Part shown: positions 29,952 through 38,842 of the stretch, one piece after another
Position numbering within the stretch: position 1 is the stretch's first letter
How the letters are laid out: every line of letters starts with the position of its first letter
From: an uncultured Clostridia bacterium
GTDB lineage: Bacteria > Bacillota > Clostridia > TANB77 > CAG-508
DNA: 62,637 nucleotides
Reading direction: 5' to 3'
Assembly (NCBI GenBank): GCA_947626605.1
Contig: CANQSV010000007.1
Coordinates: forward strand, 1 to 62,637
Translations under genes and position numbers: made by a program
Notes under the pieces: model-generated
Told to the model about the DNA's origin: nothing
Database searches by the model: none
What the model saw: only the letters and a program-made list of their open reading frames with translations

Positions 29952-31382
29952 ATGGAAAATATATATGTAACCCCACTAGGTGGACGCTATGCAAGTAAAG
30001 AAATGAATGAATTATGGTCTGCAAATTCAAAATATTCTACATGGAGAAAATTATGGGTTGCTCTTGCAGAAACAGAAAAAGAATTAGGAATCAATATAAC
30101 AGATGAACAAATCAATGAAATGAAAGCACATATAAATGATATCGACTATGAAGTAGTTAGTAAACGTGAAAAAGAATGTAGACATGATGTAATGGCACAT
30201 GTATATGAATTTGGAGAGAAATGTCCAAATGCAAAACCTATTATACACTTAGGAGCAACATCATGCTTCGTAACAGATAATACAGATGTTATTTTAATGA
30301 CACAAGCAATAAAATTAATAAAACAAAAGCTAGTAGTTGTTATAAATAATTTAAAAGAATTTGCTCTAAACAATAAAGATGTTACATGCCTTGGATATAC
30401 ACATTTTCAACCTGCACAATTAACAACTGTAGGAAAAAGAGCAACATTATGGCTACAAGACTTATTAGAAGATTTAGAAGAATTAGAATTTGTTGAAAGC
30501 CACATGAAATTATTAGGATGTAAAGGAACAACAGGAACACAAGAAAGCTTCATGAAATTATTTAAAGATGAAGAATTAGTAAAACAAATAGATGGAAAAA
30601 TTGCAGAAAAAATGGGATTTGATAAAGTATATGCAGTATCAGGACAAACATATACAAGAAAATTAGATTCAAGAGTATTAAATATGCTTTCAGAAATAGC
30701 ACAAAGTGCATCTAAATTTGCAAATGATATGAGGTTATTACAACACGAAAAAGAATTAGAAGAACCTTTTGAAAAAGGTCAAATAGGATCATCAGCAATG
30801 GCCTATAAAAGAAATCCAATGAGAAGTGAAAGAATAAATTCATTATCAAGACATGTAATAGCATTAGCAAATGACCCTGCAATTACAGCAGCAACACAAT
30901 GGCTAGAAAGAACTCTAGATGACTCAGCAAATAAAAGAATATGCGTGCCAGAAGCTTTCCTTGCAATAGATGCAGTATTAATCTTATATGCAAACATAAG
31001 TAGCAATATAGTAGTATATAAAAATGTTATAAAAACAAATATGATGCAAGAATTACCTTTTATGGGAACAGAAGAAATATTAATGAATGCAGTTTTAAAA
31101 GGTGGAGATAGACAAGAACTTCATGAGAAGATAAGAGTATATTCAATGGAAGCAGGAAAACAAGTAAAAGAATTCGGATTACCAAATGATTTAGTAGATA
31201 GAATAGCAGCAGATAAAACTTTTGATTTAACAAAAGAAGAAATATTAGCAATTTTAAATCCAGATCATTTATGTGGAAGAGCACCAAAACAAGTAGAAGA
31301 TTTTGTAAGAGAAAAAGTAGAGCCAGTTATAGAAAAATATAAAAACTTATTAGAGGGTGTATCAACAGAAGTAAATGTGTAG
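29952..31382 (+). CDS. purB: Adenylosuccinate lyase
   Basis: The 476-aa fumarase/aspartase-superfamily enzyme has THFQPAQLTTVGKR and the signature SSAMAYKRNPMRSE (about residues 278-291). It acts twice in purine synthesis, cleaving SAICAR and adenylosuccinate. I start at ATG 29952 with AGGAGAG upstream; nine in-frame codons before it overlap that site. It probably works with purL upstream. Confidence 0.95.
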   Translation: MENIYVTPLGGRYASKEMNELWSANSKYSTWRKLWVALAETEKELGINITDEQINEMKAHINDIDYEVVSKREKECRHDVMAHVYEFGEKCPNAKPIIHLGATSCFVTDNTDVILMTQAIKLIKQKLVVVINNLKEFALNNKDVTCLGYTHFQPAQLTTVGKRATLWLQDLLEDLEELEFVESHMKLLGCKGTTGTQESFMKLFKDEELVKQIDGKIAEKMGFDKVYAVSGQTYTRKLDSRVLNMLSEIAQSASKFANDMRLLQHEKELEEPFEKGQIGSSAMAYKRNPMRSERINSLSRHVIALANDPAITAATQWLERTLDDSANKRICVPEAFLAIDAVLILYANISSNIVVYKNVIKTNMMQELPFMGTEEILMNAVLKGGDRQELHEKIRVYSMEAGKQVKEFGLPNDLVDRIAADKTFDLTKEEILAILNPDHLCGRAPKQVEDFVREKVEPVIEKYKNLLEGVSTEVNV

Positions 31383-31405
31383 AAGTATATTGAATAATAA
31401 TGAAA

Positions 31406-31429
31406 TGTAGGGGAGAGCATAGCTCTCCC
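31406..31429. terminator. TGTAGGGG-headed hairpin
   Basis: TGTAGGGGAGAGC pairs through GGGAGAGC/GCTCTCCC around ATA. It lies between purB and the broken PIN gene and nearly matches the hairpin after lexA. Confidence 0.65.
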
Positions 31430-31446
31430 GTTTACTATCACAAATA

Positions 31447-31545
31447 TTAATTGCGATAAGATATTAAAAAAATAAAATCATTCATAATACTACTTTTGAA
31501 TACAAAGGCAGAAACAAGAATATTTGTATCTAGCATAATTTTCAT
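31447..31545 (-). pseudogene. Truncated PIN-domain toxin
   Basis: One base after the antitoxin stop codon an ATG opens MKIMLDTNILVSAFVFKSS, the first strand and catalytic Asp of a PIN-domain RNase (VapC-like). It then stops after 32 codons, whereas PIN toxins have about 130-140 residues. The expected remainder, with the later acidic residues, is missing; the TGTAGGGG-headed hairpin lies next to the break. Confidence 0.75.
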
Positions 31546-31546
31546 T

Positions 31547-31807
31547 CTAACCCTTCTTTCGTTTCTTTTTTCGTTCTTCTTTAATTAGATTGACAACATC
31601 TTCTTCATTTTTTAATTTTAATCTTTCTGCTTCACCATTAAAGGCATTTTGAATATTTTCTAGAGCTACCATTGCAGCATTTCGAATTATTATATCATTT
31701 CCTTTTTGAATAAATAGGATTTTACTTCCTTCTTTTAAATTTAATAGTTCACGTATTTCCTTAGGAATAGTTATTTGACCTTTAGTTGTTACTTTTGCTA
31801 ATTCCAT
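31547..31807 (-). CDS. AbrB/SpoVT-type antitoxin
   Basis: The 86-aa protein has the swapped-hairpin AbrB motif VTTKGQITIPKEIRELLNLK at residues 6-25, then a basic, charged C-terminus ending KKKRKKG that would bind a toxin. It would normally repress its own operon and neutralise the PIN RNase encoded next; that partner is broken here, so it is an orphan antitoxin. AAGGAGG precedes ATG 31807. Confidence 0.85.
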   Translation of the reverse strand: MELAKVTTKGQITIPKEIRELLNLKEGSKILFIQKGNDIIIRNAAMVALENIQNAFNGEAERLKLKNEEDVVNLIKEERKKKRKKG

Positions 31808-32041
31808 AATACATACCTCCTTAATTCTTACTTTCCTTACTTTTATTATATTATATTATATATTTTTGATAGTTGCAATAGTTTTATAATTTTAGGTATG
31901 TAGTATATTTATTACGTGTATAAAATTTTTAATAAATAATTGGAATCAAAAGAAATTATAAATTTATAGATAAAAAATAAATAGAATTAAAATACTGAAA
32001 TTAATTATACATAAAAGATAAAAAAAGTCAATACTTTTTTA
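31808..32041. other. Gene-free AT-rich region before the IS element
   Basis: About 230 bases contain only the promoter region of the antitoxin and AT-rich sequence. I see no gene or clear structure. Confidence 0.4.
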
Positions 32042-32056
32042 TTTGTTTTTTGAAAT

Positions 32057-33251
32057 TATAAATGGCAATAATAAATTTCCGGTTTATTATGCACATATTT
32101 CACTTAAGATTTCGTTGGTGCTTTTATAATTAAACATAGCTCTTGGATAATTATTTATCCAGTCTTCTATTTTCTGTATAAATTCTTCTGAAATTGGCGT
32201 TATATCTATTCCTTTAGGTATAAATCTTCTTATTAATCTATTTGCATTTTCATTGCTTCCTCGTTCTCCTGAGCGGTATGGATGCGCATAGTACACTTGA
32301 GTCCTTGAAGTTTTTCTTCGTTTATCATATGATCTTTCCAAAGATTTCCAATTTCTAAATTCTCCGCCATTATCAAAAGTTATAGTCTTAAATTTAGTAT
32401 AAAATATATTTCTATACTTTTTCTCTATTAAATCTAACGCTTGAGCTACATACTCAGCTTTTTTTCCTGGTATTTTTACTATTATTTCTTCTCTTGTTTT
32501 TCTTTCTGTTAATGTAAATAATACTGAGCCTCTTTTTTTAGTACCTATTACTAAATCACCTTCCCAATGTCCATATACTTCTCTTGTATTAGCTTCTTCT
32601 GGTCGATAATCTATACTTTTTTCTGGTGGTACTTTTTCACATACTGTTTTATCTTTATTCTTATCTTTATATTCCTTTTTATAAATCATGTCTGTTGGTT
32701 TTATATCATAAATATCTCCTGCATATATATTATTTCTTATGGTTCTAGCACACATTGTTGTTTTAAAGTTCATTTTCTTTATATTTTCTGCTATTACTTC
32801 TGGCGATTTTTTATCTTCCTTTATTGATTTTTCAACATATTCTTTTAGTTCATAATCATTATCAATTTTTAGTTTTGGACCTTTCGCTTTTAAATAATAT
32901 TCGTATTTCTGTTGTGCTACATCCGCACTATATACCCATATTTCTATTAATTCTGTTGTTAGATTTTTAACTAATCCTCTTTTTATTTCATTTCTTATTG
33001 TTTTTTCATTTCTATCTAAAAGCTCTGATATTTCTACTTTTGAACGTTTATCTCTGTTCCACCATCTTTCTATTGATTGTCTTTCACTATAATCTAAGTG
33101 TTTACCTTTTTTGCTTTTTGTGATATTATTTTGTTGACACATAATTAATACCTTCTTTCAATGTTTGATTCGACACCAACATTGTATCATAAGTTTTAAT
33201 TATGTGTCTTTTTATTTTTCTAAAAACGGTAATTTAATTTTACCATTTATA
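32057..33251 (-). mobile_element. IS30-family insertion sequence, copy 1
   Basis: This 1195-bp element has imperfect inverted ends of about 29 bp: left TATAAATGGCAATAATAAA, right complement TATAAATGGTAAAATTAAA. A 15-bp direct repeat, TTTGTTTTTTGAAAT, flanks it at 32042-32056 and 33252-33266. The transposase is intact. The copy at 51431-52625 looks identical in sequence and length, so movement was recent. Confidence 0.93.
32087..33142 (-). CDS. IS30-family transposase
   Basis: The 351-aa protein has an N-terminal helix-turn-helix (residues about 15-55, SERQSIERWW, SEISELLDRNEKTIRNEI-like) and a DDE catalytic core. The acidic residues are in HWEGDLVIG (about 195), ITFDNGGEF (about 255) and SNENANRLIRRFIPKG (about 298). 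It copies or moves the element via its inverted ends. No frameshift or stop is seen. Confidence 0.95.
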   Translation of the reverse strand: MCQQNNITKSKKGKHLDYSERQSIERWWNRDKRSKVEISELLDRNEKTIRNEIKRGLVKNLTTELIEIWVYSADVAQQKYEYYLKAKGPKLKIDNDYELKEYVEKSIKEDKKSPEVIAENIKKMNFKTTMCARTIRNNIYAGDIYDIKPTDMIYKKEYKDKNKDKTVCEKVPPEKSIDYRPEEANTREVYGHWEGDLVIGTKKRGSVLFTLTERKTREEIIVKIPGKKAEYVAQALDLIEKKYRNIFYTKFKTITFDNGGEFRNWKSLERSYDKRRKTSRTQVYYAHPYRSGERGSNENANRLIRRFIPKGIDITPISEEFIQKIEDWINNYPRAMFNYKSTNEILSEICA

Positions 33252-33274
33252 TTTGTTTTTTGAAATAATGAGAT

Positions 33275-33303
33275 TTGAAAAAATTATAAAAATATAGTAT
33301 AAT
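33275..33303 (+). promoter_or_regulatory. Strong sigma-A promoter right of the IS
   Basis: TTGAAA (33275-33280) and TATAAT (33298-33303) have an ideal 17-bp gap, just outside the IS direct repeat. It would drive the ABC-F remnant, the zinc-finger gene and possibly mfd. Confidence 0.75.
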
Positions 33304-33312
33304 AATGGCATA

Positions 33313-33516
33313 TTGAAAAACGGAGGAAATCATAGAGATATTGATACAAGAGAAATACTTGAAGATGCTTTAAAGAGTTATAATGGAACAGTATTATTTA
33401 TTTCTCATGATAGATTCTTAATTAATAAACTAGCAGAAAGAATTTTACATATTGAAGAAAATAACATACAATCTTACTATGGAAATTATGACAATTTTAT
33501 GAGGAGGAAAGAATAA
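33313..33516 (+). pseudogene. ABC-F ATPase C-terminal fragment
   Basis: The frame encodes NH.DIDTREILEDALKSY, FISHDRFLINKLAERI and a YYGNYDNF tail. These are the end of the second ATPase domain of an ABC-F translation factor (D-loop and H-loop). Walker A, the signature motif and the whole first half are missing, so it is a remnant of about 60 residues. A GGAGG site lies in front, but no convincing start codon. It overlaps the next gene by one base. Confidence 0.8.
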
Positions 33517-33746
33517 TGAATTGTTTTATGTGTAAAGGTAATTTAGAAGAGAAGGAAGTTAATTATATAGTAGATTTAGAACAAACAATTATTATTATTA
33601 AAGGAGTACCTGCAAAGGTATGTTCTCAATGTGGTGAGCAATATTTTGATGATGAAACAGCAGAAAATATAGAAAAAATAGTAAATAAATTGAAAGAATT
33701 GGCAACAGAAGTAACAATTGTTAATTATAAAGAAAAAGTTGCATAA
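33516..33746 (+). CDS. YgiT-type zinc-finger protein (MqsA-like antitoxin domain)
   Basis: The 76-aa protein has two CxxC pairs (CFMCKG near residue 3, CSQCGE near 36), the zinc-binding fold of YgiT/MqsA N-termini. Such proteins are usually antitoxins beside an MqsR- or DUF4258-type toxin. Here the upstream gene is an ABC-F remnant and downstream is mfd, so no toxin is seen. AGGAGG precedes ATG 33516. Confidence 0.82.
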   Translation: MNCFMCKGNLEEKEVNYIVDLEQTIIIIKGVPAKVCSQCGEQYFDDETAENIEKIVNKLKELATEVTIVNYKEKVA

Positions 33747-33785
33747 ATTTAATTTTGGATAGCTATAAATAGGAGAAAACTTATA

Positions 33786-36700
33786 ATGAATGCGATAATT
33801 GAATACTTTAAGAATAATGATAAAATTAAAAAATGCTTAGAAAAAATAGAGAAAAAAACAAGCCCAATATCAATATTGGGCTTAACTGACGTAGTTAAAG
33901 TTTGCTTAGTAAATACAATAAATGAATGTAATAATAAAAAAATACTCATAATAACTTATAATGAATTGCAAGCAAAAAAATTGTATAAAGATATAAAATA
34001 CTTTCAAAATAAAGTAGAATTTTTACCTAAAAAAGAAACCGTAACCTATGAATATATAGCACAAAGTAAAGATACTTTATATGAAAGAATAGATATTTTA
34101 AATAAGCTTAATACAAAAAATATAGAGATTTTAATAACAACTATAGAAGCATTAATGCAACCTGTAATATCAAAAAAAGAATTATATGAGAACATAATAA
34201 AATTTAAGGTAGGAAAATCATATGATTTAGAAGAGATAAAACAAAAACTAGTTTATTTAGGATATGAAAGAGCAGACCTTACAGAAGGAAGAGGACAATT
34301 TAGTTTAAGAGGTGACATTTTAGATATTGCAACAGAAAAAAATACAGGAATAAGAGTTGAATTCTGGGGAGATGAAATAGATTCAATAAGAAGATATAAC
34401 ATATCTTCACAAAGGTCTATAGATAACATAAAACAAGTAACAATAAATCCAGCACAAGAATATATATTAGAAAAAAATGAAGACGGGACAGTAAGTGTAA
34501 AAAATGGAACATCAGATTTACTAGAATATTTAGATGATTTTTTAACAGTAATAGATGAGCCATCAAAAATTGAAGCAAGGGCAGAGAACATAAAAAAAGA
34601 TAATCAATTATTAATAAAATCTATAGTAGAAAAAGGCAAGCAGATTCCTTGGGATATAGAGAATTTAAAGAGTGATGAAGAAATAATAAATAAAATAACA
34701 ACAAATCAACATGTGATATTAGAAAGACAAGATGCTTCAAAATACGGAAAGAATGCACAAAGATTGAGAACGAGAGAAGTAGTTTTTTCGAGAAGTAATA
34801 TAGAGTCTTTTATAGAAGAAACCAAAATTAGAGAAAAAGATAAAACTGTTGTAGTATTGGCTGGAAATGAAGAAAATTCAAAAAAAATCCAAGAAATTTT
34901 ATTAGACAATAGTATAAGTTATAAATTTTTATATGAGTTAGAAAATCTAGATCCAGAAAAAGTAAATATATCATTAGGAGGTTTGTCATCTGGATTTGAA
35001 TGTTATGATTTAGGTCTAATTGTTATAACAGGAGAAGAATTATTTACAGGGGAAACAAGAAGAAGGCAAGTATCATCAGCTTTTTCAAAGGGTGAAAAAG
35101 TCGTTTTCTCAGATTTGAAAATAGGAGATTTTGTTGTTCACAAAACTAATGGAATAGGACAATTTATAGGAGTTAATACTATAAAGGCAGATGGTGTTGT
35201 AAAAGACTATATAAAAATAAGATATAAAGGTGATGATATTTTATATGTACCTACAAACAGCTTAGACAATGTAAGAAAATATATAGGAGTAGGTAGCGAA
35301 GCAAGTCCAAAGCTTAATAGATTAGGAAGCAAAGAATGGTTAAATACCAAAAATAAAGTAAAGAATAATTTACGTGAAGTTGCTCAAAACTTAATCGAAT
35401 TATATGCTAAGAGACAAAAAATAAAAGGATTCGCATTTTCACCAGACACACCATGGCAAAGCCAATTTGAGGAAGAATTCCCATATGTTGAAACAGATGA
35501 TCAATTAAGATGTATTGAAGAAGTAAAAAAGAGTATGGAAGAGCCTAGACCTATGGATAGATTGCTATGTGGTGATGTAGGATATGGAAAAACAGAAGTA
35601 GCAATAAGAGGTGCTTTTAAAGCTTGTATGGATCAAAAGCAAGTAGCATATTTAGTACCAACAACAGTATTGGCAAACCAACAATATGAGAGCTTTAGAG
35701 ACAGAATGAAAAATTTCCCAATAAGAGTAGAGTTGCTAAACAGATTTAGAACAAAAAAAGAGCAAGAAGAAGTAGTAAAAAAATTAAAACTTGGAGAAGT
35801 AGATATAGTAATTGGGACTCACAGAATTTTAAGTAAAGATGTTGAATTTAAAGACTTAGGTTTGTTAATAATAGATGAAGAGCATAGATTTGGAGTAAAA
35901 GATAAAGAAAAAATAAAAGAGTTAAAAAATACAGTTGATGTTCTAACAATGACTGCAACTCCAATACCTAGAACACTTCATATGTCAATTGTGGGAGTAA
36001 GAGATATGTCTGTTATATATGAGCCACCACAAAACAGAAGACCAGTTCAAACTTATGTATTAGAATATGATGAGGAAGTTATAAAAGAAGCAATAACAAA
36101 AGAATTAGAAAGAGATGGTCAAGTATTTTACTTATACAACAAAGTAGAAACAATTATAAGAAAAAAAGAAGAAATAGAAAAATTAGTTCCAGAAGCAAAA
36201 GTTAGTTTCGCACACGGAAAAATGTCAGGTAGAGAACTGGAAAACATAATGCAAGACTTCGTAGATGGTAAATCAAATGTATTAGTCTGTACAACAATAT
36301 TAGAATCAGGAATTGATATTCCAAATGCAAATACAATAATAGTGGAAGATGCAGATAGATTGGGATTAGCACAATTATATCAAATAAGAGGAAGAGTAGG
36401 TAGAAGTGATAAACAAGCATATGCCTATGTAACATATAGAAGAAATAAAGTTCTAACAGAAGAGTCTGAAAAAAGACTAAAAGCAATAAAAGAATTTACA
36501 GAATTTGGCTCAGGTTTTAAAATCGCAATGAGAGACCTAGAAATAAGAGGTGCTGGTAGTTTATTGGGAGAAATTCAACATGGACACATGGAGCAAGTCG
36601 GATATGATACGTATTGTAAATTACTTGACGAAGTAGTAAAAGAAATGCAGGGAGTACAAGTAGAAGAAGAACAAGATGTTCAAATAGATATAAATGTTTC

Positions 36701-37106
36701 AAGCTATATACCAGATGAATATATAGAAAGCGGACCACAAAAGATAGAAATATACCAAGACATTGCACTATGTAGAACAGAGGAAGATATCCAAAACGTT
36801 ATAGATGAAATAATAGATAGATATGGAAATATGCCAAAAGAAGTGGAAAATCTGTTAGAAATTGCAAGAATAAAAGAATTATGCAAAAAGAAAAATATAT
36901 TAAAGATTGCTCAAAAGAGAGAATCAATAGTGTTTAGTTTTGAAGCAAGTAAATTTAATATGGAAATAGTAGATAGCATGATTAAAGAATACAGAAATAA
37001 AATAAAATTCTCTCCAGGAAGTATACCATACATTACTCTCAAAGTAGATAGTAATGAAGAGAAAAAAGTTATAAAAGAAATAAAGGAGTTTTTATGCAAG
37101 TTATAA
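33786..37106 (+). CDS. mfd: Transcription-repair coupling factor Mfd
   Basis: The 1106-aa protein has the UvrB-like N-terminus (DLTEGRGQFSLRGDILDIA), the RNA-polymerase interaction domain (KIGDFVVHKTNGIGQFIGV) and a RecG-like motor. Walker A is GDVGYGKTEVA and Walker B is IIDEEHRFG, with TMTATPIPRTL; a C-terminal UvrA-interaction region follows. It removes RNA polymerase stalled at lesions and recruits UvrA. AGGAGAAA precedes ATG 33786. The next gene starts 13 bases before its stop. Confidence 0.95.
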   Translation: MNAIIEYFKNNDKIKKCLEKIEKKTSPISILGLTDVVKVCLVNTINECNNKKILIITYNELQAKKLYKDIKYFQNKVEFLPKKETVTYEYIAQSKDTLYERIDILNKLNTKNIEILITTIEALMQPVISKKELYENIIKFKVGKSYDLEEIKQKLVYLGYERADLTEGRGQFSLRGDILDIATEKNTGIRVEFWGDEIDSIRRYNISSQRSIDNIKQVTINPAQEYILEKNEDGTVSVKNGTSDLLEYLDDFLTVIDEPSKIEARAENIKKDNQLLIKSIVEKGKQIPWDIENLKSDEEIINKITTNQHVILERQDASKYGKNAQRLRTREVVFSRSNIESFIEETKIREKDKTVVVLAGNEENSKKIQEILLDNSISYKFLYELENLDPEKVNISLGGLSSGFECYDLGLIVITGEELFTGETRRRQVSSAFSKGEKVVFSDLKIGDFVVHKTNGIGQFIGVNTIKADGVVKDYIKIRYKGDDILYVPTNSLDNVRKYIGVGSEASPKLNRLGSKEWLNTKNKVKNNLREVAQNLIELYAKRQKIKGFAFSPDTPWQSQFEEEFPYVETDDQLRCIEEVKKSMEEPRPMDRLLCGDVGYGKTEVAIRGAFKACMDQKQVAYLVPTTVLANQQYESFRDRMKNFPIRVELLNRFRTKKEQEEVVKKLKLGEVDIVIGTHRILSKDVEFKDLGLLIIDEEHRFGVKDKEKIKELKNTVDVLTMTATPIPRTLHMSIVGVRDMSVIYEPPQNRRPVQTYVLEYDEEVIKEAITKELERDGQVFYLYNKVETIIRKKEEIEKLVPEAKVSFAHGKMSGRELENIMQDFVDGKSNVLVCTTILESGIDIPNANTIIVEDADRLGLAQLYQIRGRVGRSDKQAYAYVTYRRNKVLTEESEKRLKAIKEFTEFGSGFKIAMRDLEIRGAGSLLGEIQHGHMEQVGYDTYCKLLDEVVKEMQGVQVEEEQDVQIDINVSSYIPDEYIESGPQKIEIYQDIALCRTEEDIQNVIDEIIDRYGNMPKEVENLLEIARIKELCKKKNILKIAQKRESIVFSFEASKFNMEIVDSMIKEYRNKIKFSPGSIPYITLKVDSNEEKKVIKEIKEFLCKL

Positions 37107-37897
37107 CAAGTAAGGATAATGAAATAATAAAAAATATTAGAAAATTAAAAGATAAAAAATATAGAGATATAGACAAAAAGTTTATAATAGAAGGAATAAA
37201 ATTAATAAAAGAAGCGATAGAAGAAAAAAGCCCAATAGATACAATAGTAGTATGTGAAGAGTGTATGAAAGAAGGAATTGTAGATCAAAAGCTTTTATAT
37301 GAAGTTGCAAAATATAACTGTATATATGTATCAGAAAAAGTATTCCAAAATATAAGCGAAGTAAACAATCCTCAAGGAATACTTGCAGTAATAAATAAAG
37401 AAGTTAAGGAAAACGAAATTGATTTAACAGAAGATATAATATTAGTGTTGGATGGAATACAAGACCCAGGAAATCTTGGAACAATAATAAGAACAGCAGA
37501 CAGTGTAGGATTAAAACAAATAATAATTTCAAAAGACACAGTAGATTGTTTTAATCCAAAAGTAGTACGTTCAACAATGGGAGCAATATTCAGAGTAAAA
37601 ATAATAGAAGTAGAAGACGTAGTAAAAACACTTACAAATTTAAAAAAGAATAAATATGAAATATTAGTAACTTCACTTCAAACTGAAAATAACATATATG
37701 ATATAGATTTGAAAAAACATGTTATTGTAATAGGAAATGAAGCTAATGGAGTATCTGAAGAAGTAAGAAAAGTAGCAACAGTACAAGCAAAAATTCCAAT
37801 GCTAGGAAAAACAGAGAGCTTAAATGCATCAGTAGCAACAGGAGTAATTTTGTATGAATACGTAAGAAGAAAAATAAATACTAAAAATAAACAATAA
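37094..37897 (+). CDS. TrmH/SpoU-family RNA 2'-O-methyltransferase
   Basis: The 267-aa SPOUT enzyme has an N-terminal substrate domain (about 1-100) and a C-terminal knot with LDGIQDPGNLGTIIRTAD (about 118-135), IGNEANGVS and MLGKTESLNASVATGV. The target is probably rRNA (RlmB- or TsnR-like), but sequence alone does not show which nucleotide. It overlaps mfd by 13 bases, so the two are translationally coupled. Confidence 0.9.
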   Translation: MQVITSKDNEIIKNIRKLKDKKYRDIDKKFIIEGIKLIKEAIEEKSPIDTIVVCEECMKEGIVDQKLLYEVAKYNCIYVSEKVFQNISEVNNPQGILAVINKEVKENEIDLTEDIILVLDGIQDPGNLGTIIRTADSVGLKQIIISKDTVDCFNPKVVRSTMGAIFRVKIIEVEDVVKTLTNLKKNKYEILVTSLQTENNIYDIDLKKHVIVIGNEANGVSEEVRKVATVQAKIPMLGKTESLNASVATGVILYEYVRRKINTKNKQ

Positions 37898-37900
37898 TAG

Positions 37901-38012
37901 TAAAAGTTAGTAATATGTTTTTGAAAAAAATGTAGGCGACAGCCCATTGAGGCGGGGGAATACCCGTGAGCTTGGAGCCTAAATTTTGAAAAAAACATAT
38001 TACTAACTTTTA
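37901..38012. repeat. Palindrome with a GC-rich structured core
   Basis: Perfect 22-bp arms (37901-37922 and 37991-38012) begin TAAAAGTTAGTAATATG. They enclose a 68-base core that is far richer in GC than its surroundings, in which TAGGC and GCCTA, and GCGGGGG and ACCCG-like blocks, can pair. It follows the methyltransferase stop by three bases. Confidence 0.75.
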
Positions 38013-38035
38013 GCGAAAGAGGTAAAACCTATTAC

Positions 38036-38222
38036 ATAAAAAATAAACACATTAAAATTTTTCAAAAATGCTCGTTCAAGCAATTTTCGCATAACTTCTA
38101 ATATGATTTTATGGCACCCTTTCACGAACAAGCGTGAACTATTTCCATAAAATCATGTAAGAAGTTCTAGCTCAATTACTTTCAATGCGCTTTTTTCAAA
38201 ATTTTAATGTGTTTATTTTTTT
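38036..38222. repeat. Nested palindrome between convergent genes, copy B
   Basis: This is the second copy of the element at 18995-19171, in reverse orientation. Outer arms are AAAAATAAACACATTAAAAT and their complement, unlike copy A. The core (reverse strand GGAAATAGTTCACGCTTG to GAAAGGGTGCC) differs from copy A at only a few bases. The apex TTCACG/CGTGAA is perfectly paired. It overlaps the stop codon of the DUF4364 gene. Confidence 0.8.
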
Positions 38223-38767
38223 TCTTCACTTTCATCAGTTGTTGTTAACAACTTCATAATTTCAGGATAAATTTTACTTGAATTTTTTTCCCAATTATCA
38301 GCAATTAATTTTGCTTGATCTCTAGAACCAGCAAAAGATTGCACTTCAAAAATTGTTGCATTATTTTCTACAATTTTGCATTTAACTGTAAATTCATTTT
38401 CTTTATAAGCAATAAATTCAGAAGTGACCGAATTTGCTTCTTCAATTTCATTTAATTCAGCTTTTACAGTATTATCAATCTTTAATTTTATAATTCCTGG
38501 AACCAAATCTTCTGTTAAAGATAAAGTTTCCTTACCCAATTCAGTAATTTCATAAACAGTTTCATTTTCGATAGAATGAGAAACAATATAATGAGCTTCT
38601 AACAAGTCCAACACAAATTGCTGAAAATAAAAATAATTCATATCTTGAATAGAAAGAACAAGCTTTAATAAGCTGTCATTATTAATGCATTTATTTATTT
38701 TGTTCAAAATATATAAAATTAAAACTTTATTTTCTGCAAGAGTTTTGCTGTCAGATGTAAGTTTCAT
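38213..38767 (-). CDS. DUF4364-family protein
   Basis: The 184-aa protein matches DUF4364 of Clostridia: an N-terminal winged-helix-like region (residues about 8-90, with KVLILYILNKI and YEITELGKETL) and a beta-rich C-terminal half. The role is unknown; the N-terminus suggests a transcription factor or DNA-binding adaptor. It stands alone upstream of engB on the same strand with about 75 bases between. Confidence 0.8.
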   Translation of the reverse strand: MKLTSDSKTLAENKVLILYILNKINKCINNDSLLKLVLSIQDMNYFYFQQFVLDLLEAHYIVSHSIENETVYEITELGKETLSLTEDLVPGIIKLKIDNTVKAELNEIEEANSVTSEFIAYKENEFTVKCKIVENNATIFEVQSFAGSRDQAKLIADNWEKNSSKIYPEIMKLLTTTDESEEKK

Positions 38768-38842
38768 TTTCTTTACCTTTCCGTTTAAAAGACAAACTGT
38801 AGCAGTTAGTAATTCAAACTAAAATTATGTTGTATTTTTTGA

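Noticed and set aside
32567-32827. 86-aa frame antisense to the transposase
   Set aside because: It is a shadow of the IS gene, repeated in the second copy only because the IS is repeated; composition is Phe/Tyr/Ile noise.
37678-37998. 106-aa minus-strand frame through the palindrome
   Set aside because: It overlaps the methyltransferase gene and the structured repeat, and has no ribosome binding site.
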